Positions 1 through 8,955 of a DNA stretch of 64,000 bases are shown one piece after another. Every line of letters starts with the position of its first letter. Within the stretch, counting starts at the first letter, position 1. A program made the translations under genes and the position numbers. The notes under the pieces are model-generated. The model was not told the origin of the DNA. It did not search any database and saw only the letters and a program-made list of their open reading frames with translations. Origin of the DNA: Sulfurospirillum_A sp029027265 (GTDB lineage: Bacteria > Campylobacterota > Campylobacteria > Campylobacterales > Sulfurospirillaceae); assembly GCA_029027265.1 (NCBI GenBank), contig CP093061.1, positions 1,922,001-1,986,000 on the forward strand. The letters run 5' to 3'.

Positions 1-1
1 T

Positions 2-799
2 CTTTTTGCTCTGTATAGTGCAAACATTGAAGAAGTTTCCTTGTCAAGCAAAGGTGTAGACACAGTTCAGCTTGAAGAACTATTTAAAACCAAAAAACCA
101 AAATTTTTCTATGCAATTCCAACTTTTCAAAACCCTACAGGCTGGAGTTGGACAAATGAGTGTAAAAAAGAGGTTGCAAGACTTGCAAAAAAATATGATG
201 TTTTAGTTGTAGAAGACAGCCCGTACAATGCTCTTAAATATGAGGACTATGAAGAGTTAAGTTTTGAAGAACTGTTACCAAAACTTTCAGTGACGTTGGG
301 TACTTTTTCAAAAACTCTAGTACCAGACTTTAGACTTGGCTGGATGAGAGCAAATGAAAAGTTTTTAAAAGTTTTTCAAAACATGAAGGAAAATACAGAC
401 CTACAAAGTCCTAAATTTTTCCAATATATTGTAGCAAAAATGATAAAAGATGGAAATTTAGCTTTACATGTAAAGACTTTAATAAAAACATACAGAGTTA
501 AAAGAGATGCTATGGCACAAGCTCTTCAAAACGAGTTTGGCGACACAATAAAGTATGAAATTCCAACAGGTGGTATGTTTTTCTGGATAAAATTTAGTGA
601 TAATGTAGATGCTATGAAACTTTTTGATGAGGCAATAAAAAACAATGTGGCTTTTGTTCCAGGAAGTGTTTTTTATAAAAATCATGAACCAACTCCATTT
701 GCTAGACTTAACTTTACAAATGCGACACTTCAAGATATTAAAATTGGTGTAAAAAGGTTAAAACTAGCATTAACGCAGTATAATGCAAAGCATGACTGA
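2..799 (+). CDS. PLP-dependent class I/II aminotransferase, 5' end cut by window
   Basis: The reading frame is open to the window edge, so the N-terminal part is missing. The visible 266 residues carry fold-type I aminotransferase marks: the substrate/PLP loop IPTFQNPTG, an aspartate in VVEDSPY that would contact the PLP pyridine nitrogen, and the Schiff-base lysine in GTFSKTLVPDFRLGW. The C-terminal small domain (GGMFFWIKF, then FARLNFT with the carboxylate-binding arginine) is complete. The pattern is that of the 2-aminoadipate / aromatic aminotransferase-like branch (LysN, or the catalytic domain of MocR proteins). Substrate cannot be told. Whether a GntR domain lies upstream is not visible. 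Confidence 0.88.
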   Translation, partial: LFALYSANIEEVSLSSKGVDTVQLEELFKTKKPKFFYAIPTFQNPTGWSWTNECKKEVARLAKKYDVLVVEDSPYNALKYEDYEELSFEELLPKLSVTLGTFSKTLVPDFRLGWMRANEKFLKVFQNMKENTDLQSPKFFQYIVAKMIKDGNLALHVKTLIKTYRVKRDAMAQALQNEFGDTIKYEIPTGGMFFWIKFSDNVDAMKLFDEAIKNNVAFVPGSVFYKNHEPTPFARLNFTNATLQDIKIGVKRLKLALTQYNAKHD

Positions 800-1007
800 A
801 AATACAAATAACCCAATGCACGGCATTAAACTGCAACAAGTAGTAGAAGATTTAGAAAAACACTTTGGATGGGAAGAGTTAGACAGACGCATGAAAATGA
901 ACTGTTTTGCTTCTGATCCATCTGTAAAATCTACTCTTAAATTTCTACGTAAAACTGAGTGGGCTAGAGAAAAAGTTGAAAAACTATGGATGAGAACTTT
1001 CAAATAA
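783..1007 (+). CDS. VF530 family (DUF2132) small DNA-binding protein
   Basis: A 74-residue protein overlapping the aminotransferase end by 17 bp. The core NNPMHGIKLQQVVEDL, then HFGWEEL and a basic C-terminus (LKFLRKTEWAREKVEKLW), matches the VF530/DUF2132 family, compact helical proteins reported to bind DNA. ATG 792 gives an N-terminus (MTENTNNPMHG) closer to the family pattern than ATG 783. Neither has a clear ribosome site, so the start is open. The role in the cell is not known. Confidence 0.82.
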   Translation: MQSMTENTNNPMHGIKLQQVVEDLEKHFGWEELDRRMKMNCFASDPSVKSTLKFLRKTEWAREKVEKLWMRTFK

Positions 1008-1012
1008 AAAAG

Positions 1013-1534
1013 TTATCCTCTTTTTAAATCCAAAACTTCTTCAATATTTTCATAGGTGTATTTTTTATACTCTATGCTCTTTGAAATAATTGTATAAACT
1101 GCCATACGGTCTGCTAACTCATTGCCCTCAACTCCAGCATGACCCTTTACATGTAGTATGTTTATTTTATCTTTTATCTTTTCATAAAGTGAATGTGATT
1201 TTTGAATTAATTCAAGGTTTTTTATTTCTCCACCCTTTTTCTTCCAACCTTTAGCTTTCCACCCATATGCCCAATTTGTGATACACTCAATGCTGTATTT
1301 GGAGTCGGAACATATCTCAATAATATTTGCACAATGAACATTTGAAGCAATTTCAAGTGCCTTATAAAGAGCATTTAGTTCTGCTGTATTATTTGTTCCT
1401 AACTCTTCATAATCACCATAAATTAAAGTTGGAAATTCTTTCCCCTCATACAATGCCAAACCACTTCCTGCATTTCCTGGATTTCCAGAACATGCACCAT
1501 CGCAGTATATTTTTAAACTCTTTCTATCTATCAT
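1013..1534 (-). CDS. rnhA: Ribonuclease HI
   Basis: A 173-residue ribonuclease HI that would cut the RNA strand of RNA-DNA hybrids, for example R-loops and primers. The catalytic acids are visible: D in YCDGACSGNPG, E in NTAELNALYKAL, D in CSDSKYSIECI and D in GNELADRMA, with the conserved H in HVKGHAG. The basic loop GWKAKGWKKKGGEI corresponds to the handle region that grips the hybrid. Slightly longer than the E. coli enzyme (155). It overlaps the small membrane protein gene upstream by 11 bp, which suggests translational coupling. Confidence 0.95.
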   Translation of the reverse strand: MIDRKSLKIYCDGACSGNPGNAGSGLALYEGKEFPTLIYGDYEELGTNNTAELNALYKALEIASNVHCANIIEICSDSKYSIECITNWAYGWKAKGWKKKGGEIKNLELIQKSHSLYEKIKDKINILHVKGHAGVEGNELADRMAVYTIISKSIEYKKYTYENIEEVLDLKRG

Positions 1535-1796
1535 CTATCAACTTTTTTATCAATACTCTTACCTCATCCTCATCAAAAAATAAATTTCTATTTAATTCAT
1601 CAGCAAATTCTTTTAAAAGTGCCATCTTTCTCTTTTTTAAATCTTCATCATCTAAGCCTGAAAGTTCTCTATTCATCTCTTGTTTGTACTTTTCTAAAAT
1701 CTCAGCTTGTTTTTGTGCTTTTGTTTTTAGTTTTCTACTTGGTTTAAAAAGTAAATACAAAAACCCAAGAACAATAAATAGTATTAGGTATTCCAA
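1524..1796 (-). CDS. Small membrane-anchored protein of unknown function
   Basis: Ninety residues: one N-terminal membrane segment (residues 1-17, YLILFIVLGFLYLLF) followed by a highly charged, probably helical cytoplasmic tail with many K, E and D. I do not recognise a family. It is the first gene of a two-gene unit with rnhA, which starts inside its last codons. The layout suggests a single-pass protein with a coiled-coil-like tail. No function is inferred. Confidence 0.6.
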   Translation of the reverse strand: MEYLILFIVLGFLYLLFKPSRKLKTKAQKQAEILEKYKQEMNRELSGLDDEDLKKRKMALLKEFADELNRNLFFDEDEVRVLIKKLIDDR

Positions 1797-2015
1797 ATAA
1801 TTTCCTTTTTAAGTATGTTATATTTCAATATATTGTGTAAAACTGTTACTAATTGTAAAAAGAGTATATTTAATTTTTATTTCAAAAGAACTTTAAAACC
1901 TCCTAGTTTAGAGATTTAATACATATATTAGCCACTTTACTCTTTTTTTTGCAAGGTTCATGATAGACTTCAGTGTTAGTCTTATTATGAAACAAATTTA
2001 CTTAAGGAGTAAAGT
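1797..2015. promoter_or_regulatory. Divergent intergenic region upstream of tctC
   Basis: About 220 AT-rich bases between the leftward rnhA unit and the rightward tct operon. It must hold promoters for both directions. A good ribosome site (AAGGAG at 2003-2008) precedes tctC. Binding sites for the TctD-type regulator encoded at 7478-8143 would be expected here, but I could not single out a repeated half-site. Confidence 0.45.
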
Positions 2016-3020
2016 ATGAAAAAAACTGATTTACTAGGAAAATCGGCAAAAATGCTCGGTGGAATAGTTTTAGCGTGTGGAATGCTAATAAGCTCAAGTA
2101 TTGCAAAAGACAACTATCCTTCTAAACCAATCAACCTTGTTGTTGGATTTGGAATAGGTGGTAGTGCTGACAGAATGTCACGCGCTATGTCTTCTTTTCT
2201 TTCTGATACATTTGATGAAAGAGTTAAAGTTATAAATAAAAAAGGTGCTGGAACTCAAATTGCAGCTAACTATGTTTTAAAAAAACCAGCAGATGGTTAC
2301 ACTATCTTTGGCTCAACATTTACACCGTACTTAGCAAACACCATACTTACAGGTGGAGCTAAATATAAAATTGAAGATTTTGATTATATAAATATTCAAT
2401 GGTATGATTATGAGCTTGTTGCTGTAAACAAGAACACTGGTTATAAAACTTTAGTCGAAGTACTAAATGACATTAAAAACAACCCTAAAAAAGTCAAAGC
2501 TGCCGTTGTTCAAGGATCTAGTGGTCATCTTTTAATTAAAATGATGCTTGAAAAATATAATATTCCTTTTAAAAACTTAAATCTTGTTACTTACAATAGT
2601 GGAGGAAAAGCTCGTTCTGCTGTAGCAGGTGGTCAAGTTGACTTAATTGCTATAAGTGCAGAAGGAAGTGAAAGTATTCGTGAATTCCTAACTCCTCTTG
2701 CAATTTTTAAAGAACAAAGACATCCAAAATGGGATATTCCAACAGTAAATGAATCACTCAAAGAGATAAATATTACTCTTCCTATGTTTAGTGGATCAAT
2801 GAGAGGTTTTGCTGTAAATGCAAAATTAAAAAAAGAATATCCTCAAAGATACAAGAAAATTGTGGAAGCTTTAAAAACAACTTTAGCAAAAAAATCTGTT
2901 CAAAAATTTCTAAAGAAAAGTCAAATTGGTGGGACATGGACTGGTCCTGAAAAATCAAATGCTCTTTTAACAGAATCTTTTGAAGTCTATAAAAAATACG
3001 GTTATTTACTAAAAAAATAA
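2016..3020 (+). CDS. tctC: Tripartite tricarboxylate transporter, periplasmic binding protein (TctC/Bug family)
   Basis: A 334-residue Bug/TctC protein. Residues 1-30 form a signal peptide (basic start, hydrophobic core GGIVLACGMLISSS, cleavage near SIA-KD). The mature start YPSKPINLVVGFGIGGSAD is the family signature; the GIGGSAD loop lines the carboxylate pocket. It would bind a tricarboxylate, probably citrate, in the periplasm and pass it to TctAB. It is first in tctCBA, with a strong AAGGAG site. The citrate lyase operon at 8182-13035 supports citrate as the substrate, but the binding protein itself does not prove it. Confidence 0.93.
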   Translation: MKKTDLLGKSAKMLGGIVLACGMLISSSIAKDNYPSKPINLVVGFGIGGSADRMSRAMSSFLSDTFDERVKVINKKGAGTQIAANYVLKKPADGYTIFGSTFTPYLANTILTGGAKYKIEDFDYINIQWYDYELVAVNKNTGYKTLVEVLNDIKNNPKKVKAAVVQGSSGHLLIKMMLEKYNIPFKNLNLVTYNSGGKARSAVAGGQVDLIAISAEGSESIREFLTPLAIFKEQRHPKWDIPTVNESLKEINITLPMFSGSMRGFAVNAKLKKEYPQRYKKIVEALKTTLAKKSVQKFLKKSQIGGTWTGPEKSNALLTESFEVYKKYGYLLKK

Positions 3021-3041
3021 CCATTTTAAAAAGGAACTTTT

Positions 3042-3500
3042 ATGAGAGAATTAAATATAGAAAAACGAATTGATTTTATTTTACTTTTAACTATAGTTTT
3101 GTTTATTATTTGGTATACATATGATGCCTATTCGTCTCTGGCAAGTACAGAAAATATGATTTTTATTGCTCCAATAGCAGGTGTTACTTTGATTTTATGC
3201 TTAATGGAACTTTTTAACCAATTAAAAAACAGAGACAAAGAAGAAGGCACAACAAAAGATAAGTTTAAAGATATTATTCCTGCAATTTTTATTTTTGCAG
3301 GATATATTCTCTCTTTGGAGTTTTTGGGATTCGATATTGGAACAATACTCTTCATAGCCATATTTCTAAAGGTTCATGGAGAAAATAAATGGAAAAATAT
3401 TGTTTTCTACAGCCTATTGTTTGGTATTTTAGTACCTTGGTTCTTCTCATCAATGTTGCCATACCCTATGCCAATGTTGATTTTACCAACTGATTACTAG
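3042..3500 (+). CDS. tctB: Tripartite tricarboxylate transporter, small membrane subunit TctB
   Basis: A 152-residue protein with four predicted membrane helices (about residues 9-27, 39-57, 81-101, 118-140) and a charged loop between helices 2 and 3, the usual TctB layout. It lies 21 bp after tctC and 8 bp before tctA, with AAGGAA upstream. TctB proteins are poorly conserved, so assignment rests on size, topology and position. It would form the inner-membrane complex with TctA. Confidence 0.88.
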   Translation: MRELNIEKRIDFILLLTIVLFIIWYTYDAYSSLASTENMIFIAPIAGVTLILCLMELFNQLKNRDKEEGTTKDKFKDIIPAIFIFAGYILSLEFLGFDIGTILFIAIFLKVHGENKWKNIVFYSLLFGILVPWFFSSMLPYPMPMLILPTDY

Positions 3501-3508
3501 GAGAAACA

Positions 3509-5020
3509 ATGAACCCATTAGACTTAATTGATATGAATGCGGCATCTGATGCCTTAACGCTTTTGTTCTCAGAACCTCAATACTGGCTTGTTGTTTTTCC
3601 TGGTATTTTAATCGGTCTTATATTTGGAGCAACTCCTGGTTTGCAAATCTCTATGGCAATGGCAATTTTTATGCCAATGACACTGTATATGGATTTCCTT
3701 CAAGCAATGCTGTTTTTAACAGCAATTTTTACAGGTGGCTCTTTTGGTGGAGGAGTACCCGCCATACTTATGAATATTCCAGGAACTTCATCATGTATAG
3801 CAACTGCCTTTGATGGATATCCAATGTCAAAACAAGGTAAACATAACGAAGCTTTGGGAATTGCCCTTGGTGCTTCAACCTTTGGAGTTTTTATAGGCTA
3901 TATCATACTATTTTTTCTTATTAAACCAATTTCTATTATGGTTTTAAAAATAGGTCCTGCTGAAATGTTTATGGTTATACTTTGGGGAATTACTCTCATT
4001 GCGAGTTTAAGAGGAACTCATGTATTGAAAGGCTTAATTGCAGGTTTTGTTGGATTGCTTATTGGAACTATTGGTTTTAATGAGGAAGGAACACTAAGAG
4101 GAACTTTGGGAAATGAGTATCTTCTTGATGGTGTTCCTGTAATTCCCGCGATGATGGGAATGTTTGCAGCATCTGAGCTTTTTAGACTTGTTAAAGTTAG
4201 TTATCTTGTAGAAGATGAAACTTTAAGAAAGGTCAAGCTAGGTAAAATCATGAAGGGATTTAGAAGTGTTTTTAAACACCCTTTGATTTTATTTAGAGGA
4301 AGTCTAATTGGTATTTTTATTGGAGCAGTTCCAGGTGTTGGTTCCTCTGTTTCAAATTTAATATCATATATGGAAACAAAACGTGGAGATAAAGACCCTG
4401 ATAGTTTTGGAAAAGGGAATCCAAAAGGCATAATTGCTTCTGAATCAGCAAACAGTACATCTGAAGCTGGTTCAATGGCAACTCTTCTTGCTCTTGGAAT
4501 TCCAGGTGGTGGGGCTACTGCTGTTATGTTGGCTGCTTTTGCTATGCACAACATTACAGGAGGTCCTCAGTTCATACGGGAACAAACGGACATTGTTTAC
4601 GCAATCATATTTGCAAATTTTGGTCAAGTATTTTTATTGGTTATATTAGGACTTCTTTGTATTCCTTTATTGGCTTCTGTTGTAAAAATCAAAATGACTT
4701 ACCTAATACCCTCAGTACTAGCTTTAGCAACCTTAGGTTCATTTGGTTTAACAGGAAACATCTCAGGACCAATTACAGTTTTAATTTTTGCCATACTTGG
4801 TTGGTTTTTTAGAAGATATGAATACTCAGTACCAGGAGCGGTTATTGGAATGCTTCTTGGTCGCATGGCTGAAAGTTCTCTTCTACATTCATACCAAATA
4901 AGTGGAGGAGAAATATCATATATATTAGAACGTCCTATTGCCTTAGGAATTTTATGTTTAATGTTACTTTCTCTTTTTGGGAAAACTCTTATTCAAAAAT
5001 TCAAAGCAATTCGTAATTAA
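3509..5020 (+). CDS. tctA: Tripartite tricarboxylate transporter, large permease subunit TctA
   Basis: A 503-residue permease with about 11-12 membrane segments. It has the two inverted-repeat signatures of the DUF112/TctA family: GATPGLQISMAMAIFMPMT near residue 40 and GAVPGVGSSVSNLISYMETK near residue 270, plus LGIPGGGATAVML in the second half. It would move the tricarboxylate across the inner membrane with an ion gradient, fed by TctC. AGGAG lies just before the ATG. A clear terminator follows (5031-5060). Confidence 0.95.
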   Translation: MNPLDLIDMNAASDALTLLFSEPQYWLVVFPGILIGLIFGATPGLQISMAMAIFMPMTLYMDFLQAMLFLTAIFTGGSFGGGVPAILMNIPGTSSCIATAFDGYPMSKQGKHNEALGIALGASTFGVFIGYIILFFLIKPISIMVLKIGPAEMFMVILWGITLIASLRGTHVLKGLIAGFVGLLIGTIGFNEEGTLRGTLGNEYLLDGVPVIPAMMGMFAASELFRLVKVSYLVEDETLRKVKLGKIMKGFRSVFKHPLILFRGSLIGIFIGAVPGVGSSVSNLISYMETKRGDKDPDSFGKGNPKGIIASESANSTSEAGSMATLLALGIPGGGATAVMLAAFAMHNITGGPQFIREQTDIVYAIIFANFGQVFLLVILGLLCIPLLASVVKIKMTYLIPSVLALATLGSFGLTGNISGPITVLIFAILGWFFRRYEYSVPGAVIGMLLGRMAESSLLHSYQISGGEISYILERPIALGILCLMLLSLFGKTLIQKFKAIRN

Positions 5021-5030
5021 AATAATACTA

Positions 5031-5060
5031 AAATAGAGAAGTTATAGCTTCTCTATTTTT
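5031..5060 (+). terminator. Rho-independent terminator after tctA
   Basis: Eleven-base perfect arms (AAATAGAGAAG at 5031-5041 and its complement at 5048-5058) around a 6-base loop, ending in a T run. It lies between tctA and the AbrB-type gene, so that gene is either on read-through transcript or has its own promoter. Confidence 0.8.
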
Positions 5061-5071
5061 AAGGAACTTTA

Positions 5072-6121
5072 TTGTTTAAAAAATTTATACCTTTTTCACA
5101 AGTGATACTTTCTCTTTTTATTGGACTCTTAGGTACACTTACCTTTATATATTTAGACTTACCCCTACCTTGGTTACTTGGGTCCATTACTGCAATGGCA
5201 ATAGCATCTAGAGTAACTTTTATTCCAGTAAAAAATCCAAAAATATTATCACCAACTGCAAGAACCATTTTAGGTCTTATGATTGGGAGTGCTTTTACTC
5301 CTGAAATAATTAAATATATAAATTATTATATTATGAGTTTAATTATGATTTTGCCTTTTGTATTTATAATCGCAGTTTGTGGTGTTTATTATTATTGGAA
5401 AATTTTAGGGCATGACAAAATGACTGCTTTTTTTAGTGCAATGCCAGGTGGACTTTTAGAGATGATTGCCATTGGGGAGTCAATGGGTGCAAATATATAT
5501 AAAATTACTCTCTTTCAATCAACTAGATTACTCTTAATTGTATTTAGTTTACCCTTTATACTCCAAATTGTTGGAGGAATCAGTTTAAGCGGAAACAAAA
5601 TTGTTACAACACCTCTAAAAGACGTACTCATATCAGACATGTTCATCTTAATAGGATTAGGAATAATTGGGGTATATTTAGCAAAAAAGTTAAAAATTTC
5701 TGCTCCTTTTATAATAGGTCCAATGATTGTAAGTATGATTGCTCACATAAGTGGCTGGGTAACAGCACACCCTCCTGATGAAGTTATAAAACTTGTCCAA
5801 GTTATTCTTGGAACATCCATAGGTTTTGTTTTTAAAGGGGTACCTGTAAAAGAGATATTAACAACTATTTTAAGCACTTTAGGTTACTTTTTAATTCTCA
5901 TAGTAGTATGTTCTTTTTTTACATTTATTGTCTACTCAATTACTGATTTTGACTTACTTTCTATACTTTTAGCCTTTTCTCCTGGAGGACAAGCGGAGAT
6001 AAACTTAATAGCTATAATTGTTTCGGTTAATTTACCTTATGTTGCTTTACATCATGTGCTTAGGCTATTTTTAGTTATGGGTATAGCTCCATTATTTGCC
6101 AAAAGGTTTAAAGAGACTTAA
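5072..6121 (+). CDS. AbrB-type membrane permease (PF05145)
   Basis: A 349-residue protein with about ten membrane helices in two similar halves, typical of the AbrB/ammonia-monooxygenase-like membrane family (for example LPWLLGSITAMAIASR in the first half and SAPFIIGPMIVSMIAHISGW in the second). Some members sit beside Tct transporters, and the position here suggests an accessory role in carboxylate transport or export; that is inference. TTG start with AAGGAA five bases upstream. It comes after the tctA terminator and converges on the tctE-type kinase with a 14-bp overlap. Confidence 0.82.
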   Translation: MFKKFIPFSQVILSLFIGLLGTLTFIYLDLPLPWLLGSITAMAIASRVTFIPVKNPKILSPTARTILGLMIGSAFTPEIIKYINYYIMSLIMILPFVFIIAVCGVYYYWKILGHDKMTAFFSAMPGGLLEMIAIGESMGANIYKITLFQSTRLLLIVFSLPFILQIVGGISLSGNKIVTTPLKDVLISDMFILIGLGIIGVYLAKKLKISAPFIIGPMIVSMIAHISGWVTAHPPDEVIKLVQVILGTSIGFVFKGVPVKEILTTILSTLGYFLILIVVCSFFTFIVYSITDFDLLSILLAFSPGGQAEINLIAIIVSVNLPYVALHHVLRLFLVMGIAPLFAKRFKET

Positions 6122-7478
6122 AAGTTATAGTAACTTTTAAACCATGAGGTTTTTTATTCTTTATTTTTACTGTAGCATTATGAAGTTCTGCTATTTGTTT
6201 TACAATTCCTAAGCCTAAACCACTTCCTTGCTTTCTTGTATCAAGACGAAAAAATCTATCATATATGTTTTTTAAATGTTCTTTTGGAATACCATACCCT
6301 TCATCTTCAATACTAAGAAATATAAAATTTGCTTTTGATTTTAAAGACATTGTAATTGTCCCCATTGGGTTTTTATTTTTATCAATCGCATAATTGATTG
6401 CGTTATCTATTAGATTATTTAGTAAACCTTCTATTACAATAGGACCACCATTTATACATAAACCAACTTCACATTCAAAAGCAAATTCAAACCCCCTCTC
6501 GTACATAAACGGAACTTTTGATTTTGCAAATTTCTCACAGAGTTTTGTTAAGTTTATAGGTTTAAACCAATCTCTATCAAAAGTATCGGGGTTTGTTTTT
6601 GCAGAGAGTAAAAGTTGTTGAGTGGTATGGGTCATACCATCTATTATTTCTAAATAGTGCTCTTTTTTTGTACTATTTTTCAATACTTCATCAGTTTCAA
6701 TCAATACTTTTAGTTCAGCCAAAGGTGTTCTTAGCTGATGAGAAACATCAGCATTAAAATGCTCTACATGTAAAAAACTTTTTTTCAGTTTTAAAAAGAG
6801 ATTATTTATGCTTTTTACAAGAGAGTCAACCTCTATTGGCACATTTTCGTTTATTGGAGTTAAATCATGCATATCTCTTCTTTTTATTGAATATTGTAAA
6901 TTTATGAGAGGCTCTATACCTTTTTTTACTGCAAATAGTGAGGCTAGTATGGCTATAAAGACTATTAAAGAGGTTATACCAATGGTAATTAACAAAATAG
7001 TACTTATTAACTCTGCCCTATCTTCAAGCGTTTCAGCAAGTATGATATTAGCCCTATAAATTACACCATTTCTGTACATTTCATGTTTAATATAAAGTAC
7101 TCGTATCTCTTGGTTTGTATAATAAGAATTGTAAAAAATTGTTTTTTTATTTTTTTTTATTTTTTTAGGTTTTGGTATGTTGTCATATCCAACAAGTAAT
7201 TTATTGTTCTCATCTTCAACACTATAAAAAATACTACCTTTTCCAAAACTAGTTTGAATATCAATACCAAAATGAGGAAGACTAAACTTTATTATTCCTT
7301 CTTCTACATAAAGTCTATCTTCAATATTTTTTGAAGCTACTAATAAAGCATTATCAAAGTGTTGATTAATATTTCTACTTAATAATATGAAAATAATAAC
7401 AAAAGCTAAAATTATGACCAAACCAAGAGGAATAGTAAGCCAATTTAAAAGCCTTGAACGAATTGATTTTATTTTCAT
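6108..7478 (-). CDS. tctE: TctE-type sensor histidine kinase
   Basis: A 456-residue membrane kinase. A membrane helix (about residues 13-34), a periplasmic domain (about 35-160) and a second helix (about 162-184) precede the linker. The HisKA box is FNADVSHQLRTPLAEL, with the phospho-accepting histidine near residue 245. The ATPase domain has the N box NNLIDNAINYA, G1 box DEGYGIP and G2 box GSGLGLGIV. The form is like TctE, which senses tricarboxylates. Its start codon overlaps the stop of the regulator gene by one base (TAATG), so the two are coupled. Ligand by inference from context: citrate. Confidence 0.88.
   Translation of the reverse strand: MKIKSIRSRLLNWLTIPLGLVIILAFVIIFILLSRNINQHFDNALLVASKNIEDRLYVEEGIIKFSLPHFGIDIQTSFGKGSIFYSVEDENNKLLVGYDNIPKPKKIKKNKKTIFYNSYYTNQEIRVLYIKHEMYRNGVIYRANIILAETLEDRAELISTILLITIGITSLIVFIAILASLFAVKKGIEPLINLQYSIKRRDMHDLTPINENVPIEVDSLVKSINNLFLKLKKSFLHVEHFNADVSHQLRTPLAELKVLIETDEVLKNSTKKEHYLEIIDGMTHTTQQLLLSAKTNPDTFDRDWFKPINLTKLCEKFAKSKVPFMYERGFEFAFECEVGLCINGGPIVIEGLLNNLIDNAINYAIDKNKNPMGTITMSLKSKANFIFLSIEDEGYGIPKEHLKNIYDRFFRLDTRKQGSGLGLGIVKQIAELHNATVKIKNKKPHGLKVTITFKSL
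6121..6139. terminator. Small symmetric hairpin at convergent gene ends
   Basis: An 8-bp perfect palindrome pair (AAAAGTTA, loop TAG, TAACTTTT) sits exactly where the AbrB-type gene and the kinase gene meet tail to tail. A and T runs flank it, so it could act as a weak terminator in both directions. Confidence 0.45.
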
Positions 7479-8143
7479 TAAGTTTTTGTATTTAATATAT
7501 AACCAAGTCCACGAACTGTTTTTAAAGACACATCATCTCCTAGTTTTTTACGCAATCTTGAAATATAGGTTTCAATTGCAGTAGAAGTTATATCATTATC
7601 AAATGAAGAAATATGGTCTACTATATTGTCTTTGCTCACTACAGTATTAGAATTAGCCAAAAGATATTCAAAAACACTAAGTTCTCTATTGCTTAATTCT
7701 ACTCTTTGCCCTTCTCTGGTTAATGTTCGCATAGAACTGTCAAACTCAAGTGAATTTAGTTTAATAAAAGACTGCCCATCTTGAAGTGAACGCCTTAAAA
7801 GTGCATTTACCCTAGCAACTACCTCATCTAAATCAAATGGCTTACAAAGATAATCATCTGCCCCACTCTCTAAACCCAAAATTTTTTGATCTAGTTTATC
7901 TCGAGCAGAAATTATAAGAACAGGGATTTTATTTTGTTGATTTCTTAGGTTTTTTAATATTTCCATACCATCAATATTAGGAAGACCTAAATCTAAAATA
8001 AGCAAGTCATATTGCTGGTATTTTAATACGCTATTTCCGTCTTCACCATCATGAAAAACATCTACAGCGTAACCCACATTAACTAATTTATCATATAAGC
8101 CTTGTGCTAAAGTTGGATTATCTTCTAATATTAAAATTCTCAA
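7478..8143 (-). CDS. tctD: TctD-type response regulator (OmpR family)
   Basis: A 221-residue OmpR/PhoB-type regulator. The receiver domain has acids at the start (ILEDNP), phospho-acceptor D51 in LILDLGLPN, the conserved T/S site in VLIISARD and K in LCKPFDLDE. The winged-helix DNA-binding domain (about 125-221) ends in the usual VRGLGYIL. It follows citG by 38 bp on the same strand, so it probably belongs to the cit operon and would control tctCBA and/or citCDEFXG. Confidence 0.9.
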   Translation of the reverse strand: MRILILEDNPTLAQGLYDKLVNVGYAVDVFHDGEDGNSVLKYQQYDLLILDLGLPNIDGMEILKNLRNQQNKIPVLIISARDKLDQKILGLESGADDYLCKPFDLDEVVARVNALLRRSLQDGQSFIKLNSLEFDSSMRTLTREGQRVELSNRELSVFEYLLANSNTVVSKDNIVDHISSFDNDITSTAIETYISRLRKKLGDDVSLKTVRGLGYILNTKT

Positions 8144-8181
8144 TCAATTCCCTTATAAAACAATAATATATTTTAGCATAA

Positions 8182-8955
8182 TTACAACTTTGATATAAAC
8201 CAAGTAAGACCTAGTAAATCAGCACTTCCTCCTGCTGATAAGTTTCTTTTGATTAACTCTTCATCAAATATTTTTAAATCTTCATTTAATTTACCTATGC
8301 ACTTTACATGTAAAAGTCTTTTTGCTTCATTTTGAACAAAAGCTAAACCTTCTACTCCTCCTCTTGCAAAAAGATTGCTATCAGAAGTTATACTCATAAG
8401 TAAAAGAAGTGTAAGCTTAAGAGCTACCTCTTCTCCATATAAATTCTCATTTTTTTTGTAATACGGTAAGGCAATATTAAAAATAGAGGGATAACCATTT
8501 AGAGCTTCTCCTCTTATGCCAGTAGAGTTTGTCTCTTTATAAAACTTCTCTCCATTAGTCTTTGCTTGTTTTGATTTTTCTAAGTCATTTTTTACTAAAT
8601 CTTTACAAATAAATTTTATCTCATCTTGTAAGTTATTTAAACAACTCGTTCCAACACTGCCTATAGCTCCACAAATAATAGCCAAAGAAAAAATCATACC
8701 TTTATGTGTATTAATTCCATTTGTTGCATTTAACATCTTTCTTTCACACTCAATACCAACTTTTCTAAGACTATCAAAAGAGTTTCCACACTTAATAAAT
8801 TTGCATATAAAAGGTTTTATAGCATTTGCACTAGCATAAAAAGTATCTATATTCATATCTTTGTGACTACCATTATTGGCACAATCGACAAGACCAGGTT
8901 TAGGAGTAAGCTCTACCTCTTTTATAAGAGCCTTATAGGCTAAGTTTGTAATCAT
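8182..8955 (-). CDS. citG: Triphosphoribosyl-dephospho-CoA synthase (CitG)
   Basis: A 257-residue CitG. It would make 2'-(5''-triphosphoribosyl)-3'-dephospho-CoA from ATP and dephospho-CoA, the precursor of the citrate lyase prosthetic group. Family marks: ELTPKPGLVDCANNGSHKDM near the N-terminus, GINTHKGMIFSLAI in the middle, and RGGVEGL later. It overlaps citX by 23 bp, consistent with coupled translation. It is last of the six cit genes, before the regulator gene. Confidence 0.93.
   Translation of the reverse strand: MITNLAYKALIKEVELTPKPGLVDCANNGSHKDMNIDTFYASANAIKPFICKFIKCGNSFDSLRKVGIECERKMLNATNGINTHKGMIFSLAIICGAIGSVGTSCLNNLQDEIKFICKDLVKNDLEKSKQAKTNGEKFYKETNSTGIRGEALNGYPSIFNIALPYYKKNENLYGEEVALKLTLLLLMSITSDSNLFARGGVEGLAFVQNEAKRLLHVKCIGKLNEDLKIFDEELIKRNLSAGGSADLLGLTWFISKL

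Noticed and set aside
1327..1800. 157-codon frame on the plus strand across rnhA and the small membrane gene
   Set aside because: It is antisense to the well-supported RNase HI gene and has no coding features.
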